DNA from: an uncultured Acidaminococcus sp.
GTDB taxonomy: Bacteria > Bacillota > Negativicutes > Acidaminococcales > Acidaminococcaceae
Direction: 5' to 3'
Length of the DNA stretch: 44,404 bases
NCBI GenBank assembly: GCA_902796945.1
Contig: CADBQR010000086.1
Coordinates: 1-44,404 of the forward strand
Under the pieces are notes generated by a model that worked only from the letters and a program-made list of their open reading frames with translations, was not told the DNA's origin and searched no databases. The number at the start of each line of letters is the position of its first letter. Within the stretch, counting starts at the first letter, position 1. Shown piece by piece: positions 17,361 through 24,806 of the stretch. The position numbers were made by a program, and so were the translations under genes.

Positions 17361-18578
17361 ATGGATAAAGTGAATCCTGCTTATTATACCAGCCGCCTGG
17401 AAATCAATTTGGATACAATCGGAGAGAACGTGGCCAGGATCCGGAACTGTCTTTCTGGCATGGGAATCATTCCCGTGATCAAAAGCAACGCCTATGGCTT
17501 TGGTACGGTTGCCATTGCCCGCTATCTCGTTGAGGAATGCGGCCTTGATTCCATCGCAGTGGCACGCCTTTATGAAGCCTGTCAGATCCTGGAAGCCGGT
17601 ATTCACCCCCGTATGTTGATGCTGCTTGGCCCGCTGCCAGATGCTTCCGTTCCCCTCGCTGTGGAAAAAAACATTGAAGTTCCCCTGTTCCGCTCCCACA
17701 CGGCGGCTCTTCTCAGTGAGACGGTCCGCCGCCTGGGGAAAGAGAAGGTGCCTGTGCAGCTTGCCATTGAAACCGGTATGAACCGCATTGGTGTCCGGCC
17801 AGGAAAGGAACTGGAAGCGCTGCTGCAGCAGGTAAAACAGCTGGGCAATCTTGAAATTGACGGGGTCTTTACCCATTTCGCAACGGCGGATGATGTCAAT
17901 CAGGGGAAGGGAAATGCTTTTACCCGCACCCAGTTCCGGCGCTTTTGTGAGGCCCTTTCCCAAGTGCGGCGCGGCGGATTTTCTCCCCGGTTTATCCACT
18001 GCTGCAATTCAGGGGCTTCCGTATGGCTCCGGGAAGCCGCTTCCGTCTGTACCCATATACGAACGGGGAGTCTTTTGCTGGGCTATGCCGCCGTTCAGGA
18101 CGATTGGAACCCCATTGGCGTGGAGGAGCCGGCTTCCTGGAAAACAACCATTGTCAACCTGAGGGAAATCCAGCCAGGGGAGAGTGTGGGGTACGACCGG
18201 GCCTTCTGTCCGGACCGACCGGCACGGGTTGCTGTCATTGCCGTTGGTTATGGGGACGGCTATTCACGGCGCTTTGCTGTAAACGGAGCGCCTGCCCTTG
18301 TCCGCGGCCGGCGCGTACCTTTCGTCGGAACCTGTATGGACATGAGTTTTCTCGATGTCAGTGGCGTGGAATGTGAAATCGGGGACGAAGTGACCCTGTT
18401 TGGGGATGACGGCACAGGTCACCGGATTTCCGGTCTGGAAATCGGGCATCTGATGGGGGAGACGCGCCTGGCCATGTTTACCCATATTACTGAGCGGGTG
18501 GCCCGCGTTTATTTCCAAACGGAAAACGATCAGAAGACCGATCCGGCGGCTGTGGGAAATTGCCTTCCCTGGAAATGA
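17361..18578 (+). CDS. alr: Alanine racemase family PLP enzyme
   Basis: A 405-residue fold-type III PLP enzyme. The lysine that binds PLP is Lys41 in KSNAYGFG, where most alanine racemases have KANAYG. The second catalytic residue is the tyrosine of VGYDRAF (Tyr278). CMDMSFLDVS near the C-terminus is also typical. The start at 17361 is set by AAAGGAGG 7 nt upstream; earlier in-frame ATGs lack such a site. It interconverts L- and D-alanine, or acts as a broader amino-acid racemase; the serine in KSNAYG and the dedicated divergent LysR gene hint at a catabolic rather than cell-wall role. The gene stands alone, with two candidate small RNAs downstream. Confidence 0.88.
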   Translation: MDKVNPAYYTSRLEINLDTIGENVARIRNCLSGMGIIPVIKSNAYGFGTVAIARYLVEECGLDSIAVARLYEACQILEAGIHPRMLMLLGPLPDASVPLAVEKNIEVPLFRSHTAALLSETVRRLGKEKVPVQLAIETGMNRIGVRPGKELEALLQQVKQLGNLEIDGVFTHFATADDVNQGKGNAFTRTQFRRFCEALSQVRRGGFSPRFIHCCNSGASVWLREAASVCTHIRTGSLLLGYAAVQDDWNPIGVEEPASWKTTIVNLREIQPGESVGYDRAFCPDRPARVAVIAVGYGDGYSRRFAVNGAPALVRGRRVPFVGTCMDMSFLDVSGVECEIGDEVTLFGDDGTGHRISGLEIGHLMGETRLAMFTHITERVARVYFQTENDQKTDPAAVGNCLPWK

Positions 18579-18634
18579 TGGTTCCCTCTGCTGGAAGAAG
18601 CAGGGATCTTCGGTGCTTTTTATACAATGGACTG

Positions 18635-18702
18635 CTTATAGTGTCTGCCTATAAGAGAATAATAAGAAGATATTATACAAGCGATGGTCCCTATGGTAGT
18701 AT
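18635..18702 (+). promoter_or_regulatory. Promoter 1 of the racemase-downstream region, with LysR-type operators
   Basis: CTTATAG-N7-CTATAAG (18635-18655) contains TTATA-N9-TATAA centred at 18645. ATAATA-N6-TATTAT follows (18659-18676). A -35 TATACA (18674-18679), 17-bp spacer and extended -10 TGG-TAGTAT (18697-18702) complete the promoter. Spacing from operator centre to -10 is 52 bp, identical to the aconitase promoter. No protein gene follows. Confidence 0.6.
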
Positions 18703-18708
18703 ACAGAT

Positions 18709-18814
18709 ATGGACAGGCACACCTGTCCGAAGTAGAACAGGCTACTCCTAGAAAAACATCCATAAAGCGAAAGAACCGGATCCGTTTGCGGCGGCTTCGG
18801 TCCTTTTGCTTTTC
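18709..18814 (+). ncRNA. Candidate small RNA 1 (about 106 nt)
   Basis: Predicted to start about 7 nt after the -10 of the promoter just upstream. It opens with a perfect hairpin GGACAGG-CACA-CCTGTCC (18711-18728), then AGTAG-AACAGG-CTACT (18731-18746), a short single-stranded A-rich link, and a long terminator-like hairpin. The last pairs AAAGCGAAAG (18764-18773) and CCGGA with TTCGG and CTTTTGCTTT (18803-18812) with one mismatch, and ends in TTTT. There is no start codon with a ribosome-binding site. A 5' hairpin at the start site and a 3' terminator are usual in stable bacterial small RNAs. I cannot assign it to a known family. Confidence 0.42.
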
Positions 18815-18833
18815 CGGGCATTGTTTTTCTTTT

Positions 18834-18900
18834 TTATAGTTTAAAACTATAAGGATATAATCATCATGTATTATACAGCACATGATGACCGTGGTATGAT
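18834..18900 (+). promoter_or_regulatory. Promoter 2 of the racemase-downstream region, with LysR-type operators
   Basis: TTATAGTTTAAAACTATAA (18834-18852) is a perfect 19-nt dyad of the form TTATA-N9-TATAA centred at 18843. ATAAT-N8-ATTAT follows (18857-18874). A -35 TATACA (18872-18877), 17 bp, and extended -10 TGG-TATGAT (18895-18900). Operator-to-minus-10 distance is again 52 bp. An extra perfect dyad TCATCATGT-N10-ACATGATGA (18861-18888) encloses the -35 and may bind another protein. Confidence 0.62.
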
Positions 18901-18906
18901 AAGGAT

Positions 18907-19105
18907 GCATCGGAAACCGATCGCCGATACATTTTCTTGAGTCCCCCTCAAGAAGCTTAAATTCATCTTACCCTGAGGAATCATGGATTCCTTCTTACCC
19001 ACCCTGGATGGATTTATTCCTTTGCTCCCCGTCCGGAAAACCGCCGGGAGCACTCCACAGGAAAATGGAACCTGCTGCCCTGAACGGGCGCGGCAGGTTC
19101 TTTTT
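18907..19105 (+). ncRNA. Candidate small RNA 2 (about 199 nt), C-rich loops
   Basis: Predicted to start about 7 nt after TATGAT. Hairpins in order: ATCGG-AAA-CCGAT (18909-18921); TTCTTGAG-TCCCC-CTCAAGAA (18934-18954), whose loop is UCCCC; GGAATC-ATG-GATTCC (18977-18991); GCTCCC...GGGAGC (19024-19051); and the terminator at 19068-19105. The second and fourth hairpins are perfect or nearly so. The linkers repeat TCTTACCC (18966-18973 and 18993-19000). C-rich loops are a known feature of Gram-positive small RNAs that bind Shine-Dalgarno sequences. An 11-codon frame from 18905 lacks a ribosome-binding site on this transcript. Start and function are inferred. Confidence 0.48.
19068..19105 (+). terminator. 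Terminator of candidate small RNA 2
   Basis: GAACCTGC (19068-19075) pairs with GCAGGTTC (19093-19100), with an inner GCCC/GGGC stem, followed by TTTTT. No protein gene lies upstream that it could serve: the racemase gene ends 490 bp earlier, with another terminator-like hairpin between. Confidence 0.88.
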
Positions 19106-19387
19106 CTCTATATGGAACCAGGCCGTCGGCAGAACGTTTTTAGTCCACGAAAATGACGTTTTCCTCAGGGAATCCGAAAAGAGGGGGCCCTTGCTTTCCA
19201 CTGCTGCATAAAAATAGAGCAATTTGGAAATCAGGTATTGACTTTCCAAGCGTTTTGGATGAAGATTATTCTGTATCAATTGACGGTTTATCCGGCATCT
19301 CTTCCGGAGGTCTTCCTCATTGCCTGCCGTGTGGCTGCAGGAGGCGGGGCCCATCGGACCTTGCCGGTTGAATCGATAGGAGGAACC

Positions 19388-20353
19388 ATGATGAAATTTT
19401 TCCATAAAGTGGCAGCACTGGTCCTTGCTGCGTCCTGTTTCCTGCCTTTTTCGGCCTTGGCAGCCGATAAATCAGCGGCAGTCCAGAAAATCATTGATTC
19501 CAGCAGCCGGCTGGGGCAGGAAAAGTATTTCCAGTACACCGTAAAGGGGTACCTGTCCACAACCCTTGGACGCGGGGATTATGAACTGAAAGGGGAAGCC
19601 ATTCAGCACCCGGTACTGAAATCAAAGGCAGTCGGACAGGTGACACTCAATACCATCGGGGGCAGCGCAGCCATTACGCCGATTTCTTTCTATGTGATGG
19701 AAGATAGCAAAAACTATGTCGTTTACGCAAAAAAAGGCGATTCCTGGGTCAAGAGAACAATGCCCCGGGAGAAGGAAAATGACCCGGATAAGCTGTCGGA
19801 TATCCTGACAAGGGCCATCCAGACGGCCCATGTCCTTTCTGACGAAAAAGAAAGGGAAACCATTCTTTTCACGATTGACCCGACACCAGCGGCCGTCGAT
19901 GCCCAGAAAGATGTTTTTCTCAGTACCGCCAAAAAAGAGGATGCTACTTTTACAAAAGAGGATGAAAAAAGGATCCTGGGTTCCCTGCGGGAACAGAATT
20001 ACCTGGTTACCATTGATAAGAAATCGAAACGGCCCCTGGCTTACGAAGCGGATTGTACGCCTTTTGCCAAAGCGGTGATGGGAATCATTTCCAGTAAGGT
20101 CACCGAAGGCGCCAAAATGAATGAATTCCAGAAGCAGTTCCTGAAGAGCATCAGCGATTCGGCCAGGATGCAGTTCAGCATGAACCTGACCTACAACAAG
20201 GGAAAGGACATTCTACTTCCCGACGAGGCAAAAAGTGCACAGGAGGAAGAGGAAAAAAAGGAATCCATAACAGCAGGGCAGAAAAATGGGGTGTCCGCGT
20301 CCAGAGAAAGGGAAAAACCGGATGCGTTGCTGAAAGCTTCTCCTGAAAAATAA
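19388..20353 (+). CDS. Exported protein of unknown function
   Basis: A 321-residue protein with a Sec signal peptide: MMKFFHK, a hydrophobic core and a likely cleavage site after SALAA (near residue 26). No lipobox is present, so it is secreted or periplasmic. The mature part alternates short strands and charged turns (YFQYTVKGYLSTTL, YELKGEAI, SFYVMEDSKNYVVYAKKG), as in the LolA/LppX-like fold, but this is only a resemblance. The C-terminus is a charged, low-complexity tail rich in Glu and Lys. AGGAGG lies 4 nt before the first ATG and 7 nt before the second (19391), which may be the true start. It has its own terminator. I do not recognise the family. Confidence 0.72.
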   Translation: MMKFFHKVAALVLAASCFLPFSALAADKSAAVQKIIDSSSRLGQEKYFQYTVKGYLSTTLGRGDYELKGEAIQHPVLKSKAVGQVTLNTIGGSAAITPISFYVMEDSKNYVVYAKKGDSWVKRTMPREKENDPDKLSDILTRAIQTAHVLSDEKERETILFTIDPTPAAVDAQKDVFLSTAKKEDATFTKEDEKRILGSLREQNYLVTIDKKSKRPLAYEADCTPFAKAVMGIISSKVTEGAKMNEFQKQFLKSISDSARMQFSMNLTYNKGKDILLPDEAKSAQEEEEKKESITAGQKNGVSASREREKPDALLKASPEK

Positions 20354-20360
20354 AAGACCG

Positions 20361-20414
20361 AAAAGGGAATCGTTTTTCCTGGAATCCAGACAGGAAATAC
20401 GGTTCCTTTTTTTC
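20361..20414 (+). terminator. Terminator of the exported-protein gene
   Basis: An interrupted stem pairs AAAAGGGAA and TTTCCTG with CAGGAAA and TTCCTTTT, followed by TTTT. Confidence 0.75.
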
Positions 20415-20487
20415 TTTATTTATAGTATTCTAGAAAAATAGGAATTATTTGTTCTGTTGAAACTGGTTTGATAAGGAGTGTTGTCCT

Positions 20488-21021
20488 ATGAACGAAATCA
20501 TCCAGGCCATGCTGGACCGCCGCAGTGTCCGCAAATATAAAAAAGATCCTGTACCGAAGGAAATGCTCGATGAAATCATCCAGGCCGGGCTTTATGCGGC
20601 AAGTGGAATGGGACGTCAGCCAACGCTGATCCTTGCCGTGACTGACCCTGAAATGATCAGGAAACTCTCCCGGGTCAATTGCCGGATCGGCGGTTGGGAC
20701 AATGCTTTTGACCCCTTCTACGGCGCACCTGCCATTTTGATTGTACTGGCCAAAAAGGATGTTCCCACAGCAATATACGACGGCAGCCTGGTCATGGGCA
20801 ATCTGATGCTGGCAGCCCATTCCCTTGGATTAGGCAGCTGCTGGATCCATCGTGCCAGGGAAGAATTTGAAATGCCGGAATGGCAGGCGTGGCTACGCAG
20901 TCTTGGCATCCACGATGAATATATCGGCATTGGCCACTGCATTGTCGGTTATGCGGCGGAGCAGCCGAAAGCGGCACCCCGCGCCAAAGGCCGCGTATTC
21001 TATCAGGAAGCAGAAAAGTAA
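20488..21021 (+). CDS. Nitroreductase-family flavoprotein
   Basis: A 177-residue FMN-dependent oxidoreductase. The N-terminal LDRRSVRKYKKDPVPKEML is the usual FMN-binding start of the family, and AASGMGRQP and LGLGSCWIHRA also fit. Such enzymes reduce quinones, nitro compounds or other electron acceptors with NAD(P)H; the natural substrate is not predictable. AAGGAG lies 9 nt before the ATG. The next gene starts 12 nt after the stop, so the two form an operon with the acetyltransferase behind them. Confidence 0.9.
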   Translation: MNEIIQAMLDRRSVRKYKKDPVPKEMLDEIIQAGLYAASGMGRQPTLILAVTDPEMIRKLSRVNCRIGGWDNAFDPFYGAPAILIVLAKKDVPTAIYDGSLVMGNLMLAAHSLGLGSCWIHRAREEFEMPEWQAWLRSLGIHDEYIGIGHCIVGYAAEQPKAAPRAKGRVFYQEAEK

Positions 21022-21033
21022 GGAGGAAAAACC

Positions 21034-22059
21034 GTGAAATTATTTTTTGAAAATGACTACAACTGCGGTTGTGCACCGGAAATCCTGCGCCGCCTGGAAA
21101 AAGAAAACAATAACCCGCGTGTTGGCTACGGCAATGATGATCTGACGGCAGCGGCCGCTGCCAAAATCCTGAAGGCCGTAGGCAAGCCCGCAGGGGAAGT
21201 GTATCTGGCGATGGGTGGGACCCAGACGAATGCTACGGTCATTTCGGCTTTTCTCCGGACCTATCAGGGGGTTGTGGCCGCCCAGACCGGCCATATCGGC
21301 GTACATGAAGCCGGTGCGATTGAAGCGACGGGTCATAAGGTGCTGGCTGTTCCCAACGTGGTGGATAAGATTTCGCCGGCGGACCTCAAGGCATACCTTT
21401 CTGCCTTCTATGCGGATGAAAACCATACCCATATGGTTCAGCCGGGAATGGTCTATATTTCCCATCCGACGGAATATGGCAGCCTGTACAGCAAAAAGGA
21501 ACTGGAAGAAATCCGGCAGATCTGCACGGAGTATCAGCTTCCGTTGTTTGTGGATGGTGCCCGTCTGGGCTATGCGCTGGCTGCACCGGAAAATGAAATT
21601 ACACTACAGGATCTGGGCCGCCTGGCCGATGTATTCTATATCGGCGGTACCAAGGTCGGTGCCCTGCTGGGGGAAGCCATCGTATTCCCGAAGGGCATGC
21701 CGCCCTTTTTCCCGACCCATGCCAAGCAGCACGGCTCGATGCTGGCCAAGGGCTTCGTAACGGCTGCCCAATTTGATGAATTGTTCACGAATGACCTGTA
21801 TGTAAGACTGGGGCAGCATGGCATCGACATGGCCATGAAACTGAAAAAAGGCCTGGCCGCCAAGGGTTATGGCTTCCATATCGATTCCCCTACCAATCAG
21901 CAGTTCATTATCGTGACCAATGAGCAGGCAAAGGCGCTCCATGAAAAAGTGTTCTTTGAAGACTGGGAGAAAAAGGATGCCGCCCATATGGTCATCCGTT
22001 TTGTGACCAGCTGGTCCACGCGGGAAGAAGATGTGGATGCACTGCTTCAGATGATGTAA
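21034..22059 (+). CDS. ltaE: Threonine aldolase / beta-eliminating lyase family PLP enzyme
   Basis: A 341-residue fold-type I PLP enzyme. Family features are FENDYNCG at the start, [21 protein letters not shown] (the PLP-binding Asp and Arg) and the Schiff-base lysine in [11 protein letters not shown]. The length matches low-specificity threonine aldolase, which splits threonine into glycine and acetaldehyde. The start codon is GTG at 21034, preceded by AAGGAGG. It is the middle gene of a three-gene operon; the acetyltransferase gene begins 16 nt after its stop. Substrate range is uncertain, because related lyases act on other beta-hydroxy amino acids. Confidence 0.88.
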   Translation: MKLFFENDYNCGCAPEILRRLEKENNNPRVGYGNDDLTAAAAAKILKAVGKPAGEVYLAMGGTQTNATVISAFLRTYQGVVAAQTGHIGVHEAGAIEATGHKVLAVPNVVDKISPADLKAYLSAFYADENHTHMVQPGMVYISHPTEYGSLYSKKELEEIRQICTEYQLPLFVDGARLGYALAAPENEITLQDLGRLADVFYIGGTKVGALLGEAIVFPKGMPPFFPTHAKQHGSMLAKGFVTAAQFDELFTNDLYVRLGQHGIDMAMKLKKGLAAKGYGFHIDSPTNQQFIIVTNEQAKALHEKVFFEDWEKKDAAHMVIRFVTSWSTREEDVDALLQMM

Positions 22060-22075
22060 GGAAAGTGCCCGTTCT

Positions 22076-22720
22076 ATGAAAGAGAATGTGTATCCCTGTT
22101 CCTGGGATAAGGAAACGGTGTATTTGAAAAACGTGATCGAGGATCCTCGTATCATTGTTGGTGATTATACCATGTACAATGATTTTATCCATGATCCCAG
22201 GGATTTTGAAAAAAATAATATACTGTACCATTATCCTGCCTTGAATCAGGAAAAACTCATCATGGGGAAATTCTGCTCCATTGCCTGCGGTGCAAAATTT
22301 ATGTTTACCGCAGCCAATCATGCCTCAGGCTCATTGGCTTCCTATCCTTTCCCTGTCTTTGATGAGGAATGGGGCCTGGATCCGGAGCAAATCCGGGATG
22401 CCTGGGATAATAAGGGAAACATTACCCTAGGCAATGATGTCTGGATTGGCTACGAGGCCATCATTATGCAGGGCGTAACGATTGGTGATGGTGCCATTGT
22501 CGGCGCACGGGCCGTGGTGACAAGGGACGTGCCTCCCTACACCATTGTAGGCGGTGTACCGGCGCGTCCGATACGGAAGCGCTTTGATGAAGGAACCATT
22601 CGGCGCCTGATGAAAATCAGATGGTGGGACTGGCCCAGGGAAACCATCGCTGCCCATATCGAGGATTTGAAGAAGGGCAGGCTGGAGGCTTTGGAAAAAG
22701 CCGGGGAAGGCAACCGGTAA
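22076..22720 (+). CDS. Vat/CatB-type xenobiotic acetyltransferase
   Basis: A 214-residue left-handed beta-helix acetyltransferase. The hexapeptide-repeat core includes [20 protein letters not shown], the loop with the catalytic histidine (ANHASGS), [20 protein letters not shown] and [13 protein letters not shown]. These match the Vat (streptogramin A) and CatB (chloramphenicol) acetyltransferase group, which is also common as chromosomal housekeeping genes, so resistance cannot be assumed. AAGGAAAG precedes the ATG. It is the last gene of the operon with the nitroreductase and threonine-aldolase-like genes, and about 170 bp without a gene separate it from a strong bidirectional terminator. 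Confidence 0.88.
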   Translation: MKENVYPCSWDKETVYLKNVIEDPRIIVGDYTMYNDFIHDPRDFEKNNILYHYPALNQEKLIMGKFCSIACGAKFMFTAANHASGSLASYPFPVFDEEWGLDPEQIRDAWDNKGNITLGNDVWIGYEAIIMQGVTIGDGAIVGARAVVTRDVPPYTIVGGVPARPIRKRFDEGTIRRLMKIRWWDWPRETIAAHIEDLKKGRLEALEKAGEGNR

Positions 22721-22894
22721 CGGACAGGCCCTGTGACTTGTCGTGAATTGCCTTGCCATGTTCCTGGCTTCAGGAGCCGTACAGAACAGAAACTTGCTGC
22801 CGCCTTGCGGTTGCGTCTTTCAACCCCGGTTCCCGTGCGGAATCCGCTGACAGGTCCCTCGATTGCGTTCCTGCGTACTGACGGAACTTCATAA

Positions 22895-22930
22895 AAACAG
22901 GCCATCACAAAAAATTGTGATGGCCTGTTT
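22895..22930. terminator. Bidirectional terminator between convergent genes
   Basis: AAACAGGCCATCACAA and TTGTGATGGCCTGTTT form a perfect 16-bp stem around AAAA, with Ts on both strands. It serves the acetyltransferase operon and the leftward zinc-ribbon gene. Confidence 0.93.
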
Positions 22931-22959
22931 GCGTTGCTCGAAAAGGGAACGAAAGGTTT

Positions 22960-23700
22960 CTATTCATTTAGTTTTTCAGCTTCAATCTGGATTGAAATGA
23001 TTGTCGGGTCCTTCTGCGGTACGATTCCCATGCATTTTCCCTGAGCTGAAACAAAATCACCGAATTTGACCTTATTGACCTTGTCGGCATCTTTATGAGG
23101 AACCGAAATGATGATTTTATAATATTTCCCGCCTACATGACGGGTATAAATATTGATTCCATAATCCTGGGCATTCGAAAACTGTCCCTTATGCACCACT
23201 TCTCCCGTAATATCCAGGTTCTTTCCCTTATATTTTTTATCTGCCGCTGCCTGATCGCGGATATAAGCATTGGCCAGGTCCTGCGCCTTGATATGGATTG
23301 GTTTTTGGAAAGAGGAGAAACAGAAAAACGCGGCAATTACAATGATAATGGCTCCGATAATGGCAAAAAACCGTTTTTGGTTGCCCACAGGTCCCTGCGC
23401 AGGAAGCTTGTACGGAAAATGTTGCGAATTGGCAGGACCGGTTCCCTGCTGGGGTTGACCGTTGAACGGCGGAACGGGTGGTACGGGAGGAACGGTTCCC
23501 TGGGCGTCAGGAGTGCCTGCTCCCGGCGCGTCCTGTTTCAGGGACTTCCCGCAATTTCCGCAAAAAACCGCGTCTTCTTCATTTTCGGCACCGCAATAGG
23601 GGCATTTCCGTGCAGCAGGCGCTTGTTTTGCGCCACATTCCGGGCAGAATTCCGCATCATCGGGAATCATCATTCCACAGGATTCACACTTTTTACTCAT
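22960..23700 (-). CDS. Double zinc-ribbon membrane protein with C-terminal OB-fold-like domain
   Basis: A 246-residue protein. Two zinc ribbons lie at the N-terminus (Cys5, 8, 19, 22 and Cys33, 36, 47, 50). A Pro/Gly/Gln-rich linker follows (about 55-105), then a single membrane segment (111-130). The C-terminal domain (about 138-246) contains NAYIRDQAAADKKYKGKNLDITGEV-type sequence (split here over residues 145-170), which resembles the tRNA_anti-like OB fold found in many exported proteins. The zinc ribbons would be cytoplasmic and the OB domain outside. Function is unknown; a sensor or scaffold role is guesswork. AGAGG precedes the ATG. Confidence 0.8.
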   Translation of the reverse strand: MSKKCESCGMMIPDDAEFCPECGAKQAPAARKCPYCGAENEEDAVFCGNCGKSLKQDAPGAGTPDAQGTVPPVPPVPPFNGQPQQGTGPANSQHFPYKLPAQGPVGNQKRFFAIIGAIIIVIAAFFCFSSFQKPIHIKAQDLANAYIRDQAAADKKYKGKNLDITGEVVHKGQFSNAQDYGINIYTRHVGGKYYKIIISVPHKDADKVNKVKFGDFVSAQGKCMGIVPQKDPTIISIQIEAEKLNE

Positions 23701-23789
23701 TTGTTTTCCTCTTTTCCTTTAAATTTTTCAACGGTGGCTTTCCTTACGACCGTTTTAATGAAAGGTCCTTCTTGCGAAAAGCCGTTTAT

Positions 23790-24608
23790 TCATTCCCCTG
23801 TAAAAATTTCTGAATGAGCCGTGCGGGTGTAGTTCTTTTCCAGCATGGCCTTATGGGACAGGAAACGGTCATCATGGAAAAATTTTGCCTGCTTCGGGCA
23901 ATAGACGATACAGGCCTGGCATTTGATACAGATGCCGGGTACTTCATCTGTATTGTCCTTATTGATGGACCCCATAGGGCAAACGGCAGCACATTTACCA
24001 CAGTGATCGCATTTCGCCGGATCGGTCAAAGGTTTTGCCTTCAGGAATTTAGCCGGCTGGCCATCCTCTCCCAGCGGGATATAGTAAGGGGCCACGGGAG
24101 CGCCTCCCTTGATTACGGCATCACTGAAGTTTCCGTTTTGTACTTTTTTGGCTGCGTTTTCAACCAGTGTATTCAACAGGGCCTTGTCCTCTTCCGTGGG
24201 ATGCTCCAAACCAATTGTGGCAAAGGCATGGGGACGGGCAAAAGCACCTGCCGCGAAGACCGAAAAACCACGGGAAGTCAATTCATTGTGAAGTTCAGAA
24301 AGAGCGCTGTCGTAGCTGCGGTTGCCAAAAGTCACAAGGGCGATGGCGGGAGTTCCATGCCCTTCAAATAAAGTCTGTACAAAGGGCAGGGCTTTATTGG
24401 GAACCCGGCCGGCATACGTTGGCGTTCCGAAAACTACGAGCGTATCCGGACCATAGGAACGCAGTTTTTTCTGTCCCGCCGGCAGGGTGAAGCTGTCATG
24501 GCTGACCGGGACTCCCAGTTTCCCTGCCAAAGCCGTGCCGACTTCCTTTACCAGGGCTTCTGTACTCCCTGTTGGACTGAAAACGACTGTCTTGATTTCT
24601 TGGATCAT
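23790..24608 (-). CDS. Flavodoxin-ferredoxin fusion (EFR1-family ferrodoxin)
   Basis: A 272-residue electron-transfer protein. The N-terminal flavodoxin-like domain (about 1-165) has the FMN phosphate loop SPTGSTEALV (11-20). The C-terminal part carries two [4Fe-4S] motifs: Cys200, 203, 206, 210 and Cys227, 230, 233, 237. This is the layout of the EFR1 family of clostridia and relatives. It would pass electrons between FMN and iron-sulfur clusters in anaerobic metabolism; partners are unknown. The ribosome-binding site is AGGAGG. Its promoter and that of the divergent LysR gene share an 11-bp sequence as an inverted repeat, suggesting common control. Confidence 0.9.
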   Translation of the reverse strand: MIQEIKTVVFSPTGSTEALVKEVGTALAGKLGVPVSHDSFTLPAGQKKLRSYGPDTLVVFGTPTYAGRVPNKALPFVQTLFEGHGTPAIALVTFGNRSYDSALSELHNELTSRGFSVFAAGAFARPHAFATIGLEHPTEEDKALLNTLVENAAKKVQNGNFSDAVIKGGAPVAPYYIPLGEDGQPAKFLKAKPLTDPAKCDHCGKCAAVCPMGSINKDNTDEVPGICIKCQACIVYCPKQAKFFHDDRFLSHKAMLEKNYTRTAHSEIFTGE

Positions 24609-24777
24609 AGTAGGTACCCTCCTGAATGAATTTTCCGGTCATGAAACGAAAAATCCCGAAGCAGCCTCTTTTTATCGGCTCTCTTACCGAATCAGCCGCG
24701 GGAACGGATGGGCCCGTGAGGACGCAATGGGCGGGTGATGGGGCCCTCTGAACAGGAAAATCCATATAGTTAACTCT

Positions 24778-24806
24778 ATTGTATCGTGAAAATGAGAAAA
24801 ATTCAA
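24778..24806 (-). promoter_or_regulatory. Promoter of the flavodoxin-ferredoxin gene
   Basis: On the minus strand TTGAAT (24801-24806), 17 bp, TACAAT (24778-24783). The start region carries AATAGAGTTAA (24770-24780), which recurs in opposite orientation at the divergent promoter (25010-25020). The 200 bp between the two promoters hold no convincing gene; an 81-codon frame from 24786 has no ribosome-binding site. Confidence 0.7.

Noticed and set aside
18620-18910. 96-codon frame on the minus strand in the small RNA region
   Set aside because: No ribosome-binding site, unusual composition, and it lies opposite two promoters and hairpins.
18905-18940. 11-codon leader peptide frame (ATG at 18905)
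   Set aside because: The purine-rich AAGG just before it lies at the end of the predicted -10 region, so it would not be on the transcript.
18907-19105. 6S RNA, T-box or known riboswitch for candidate small RNA 2
   Set aside because: The ends do not pair as in 6S RNA. There is no T-box core and no motif of the lysine, SAM, cobalamin or glycine riboswitches, and the terminator is followed by about 280 bp before the next gene.
22076-22720. Acquired antibiotic-resistance gene
   Set aside because: The Vat/CatB-like gene sits in a normal operon with no mobile element, and many chromosomal relatives have other roles.
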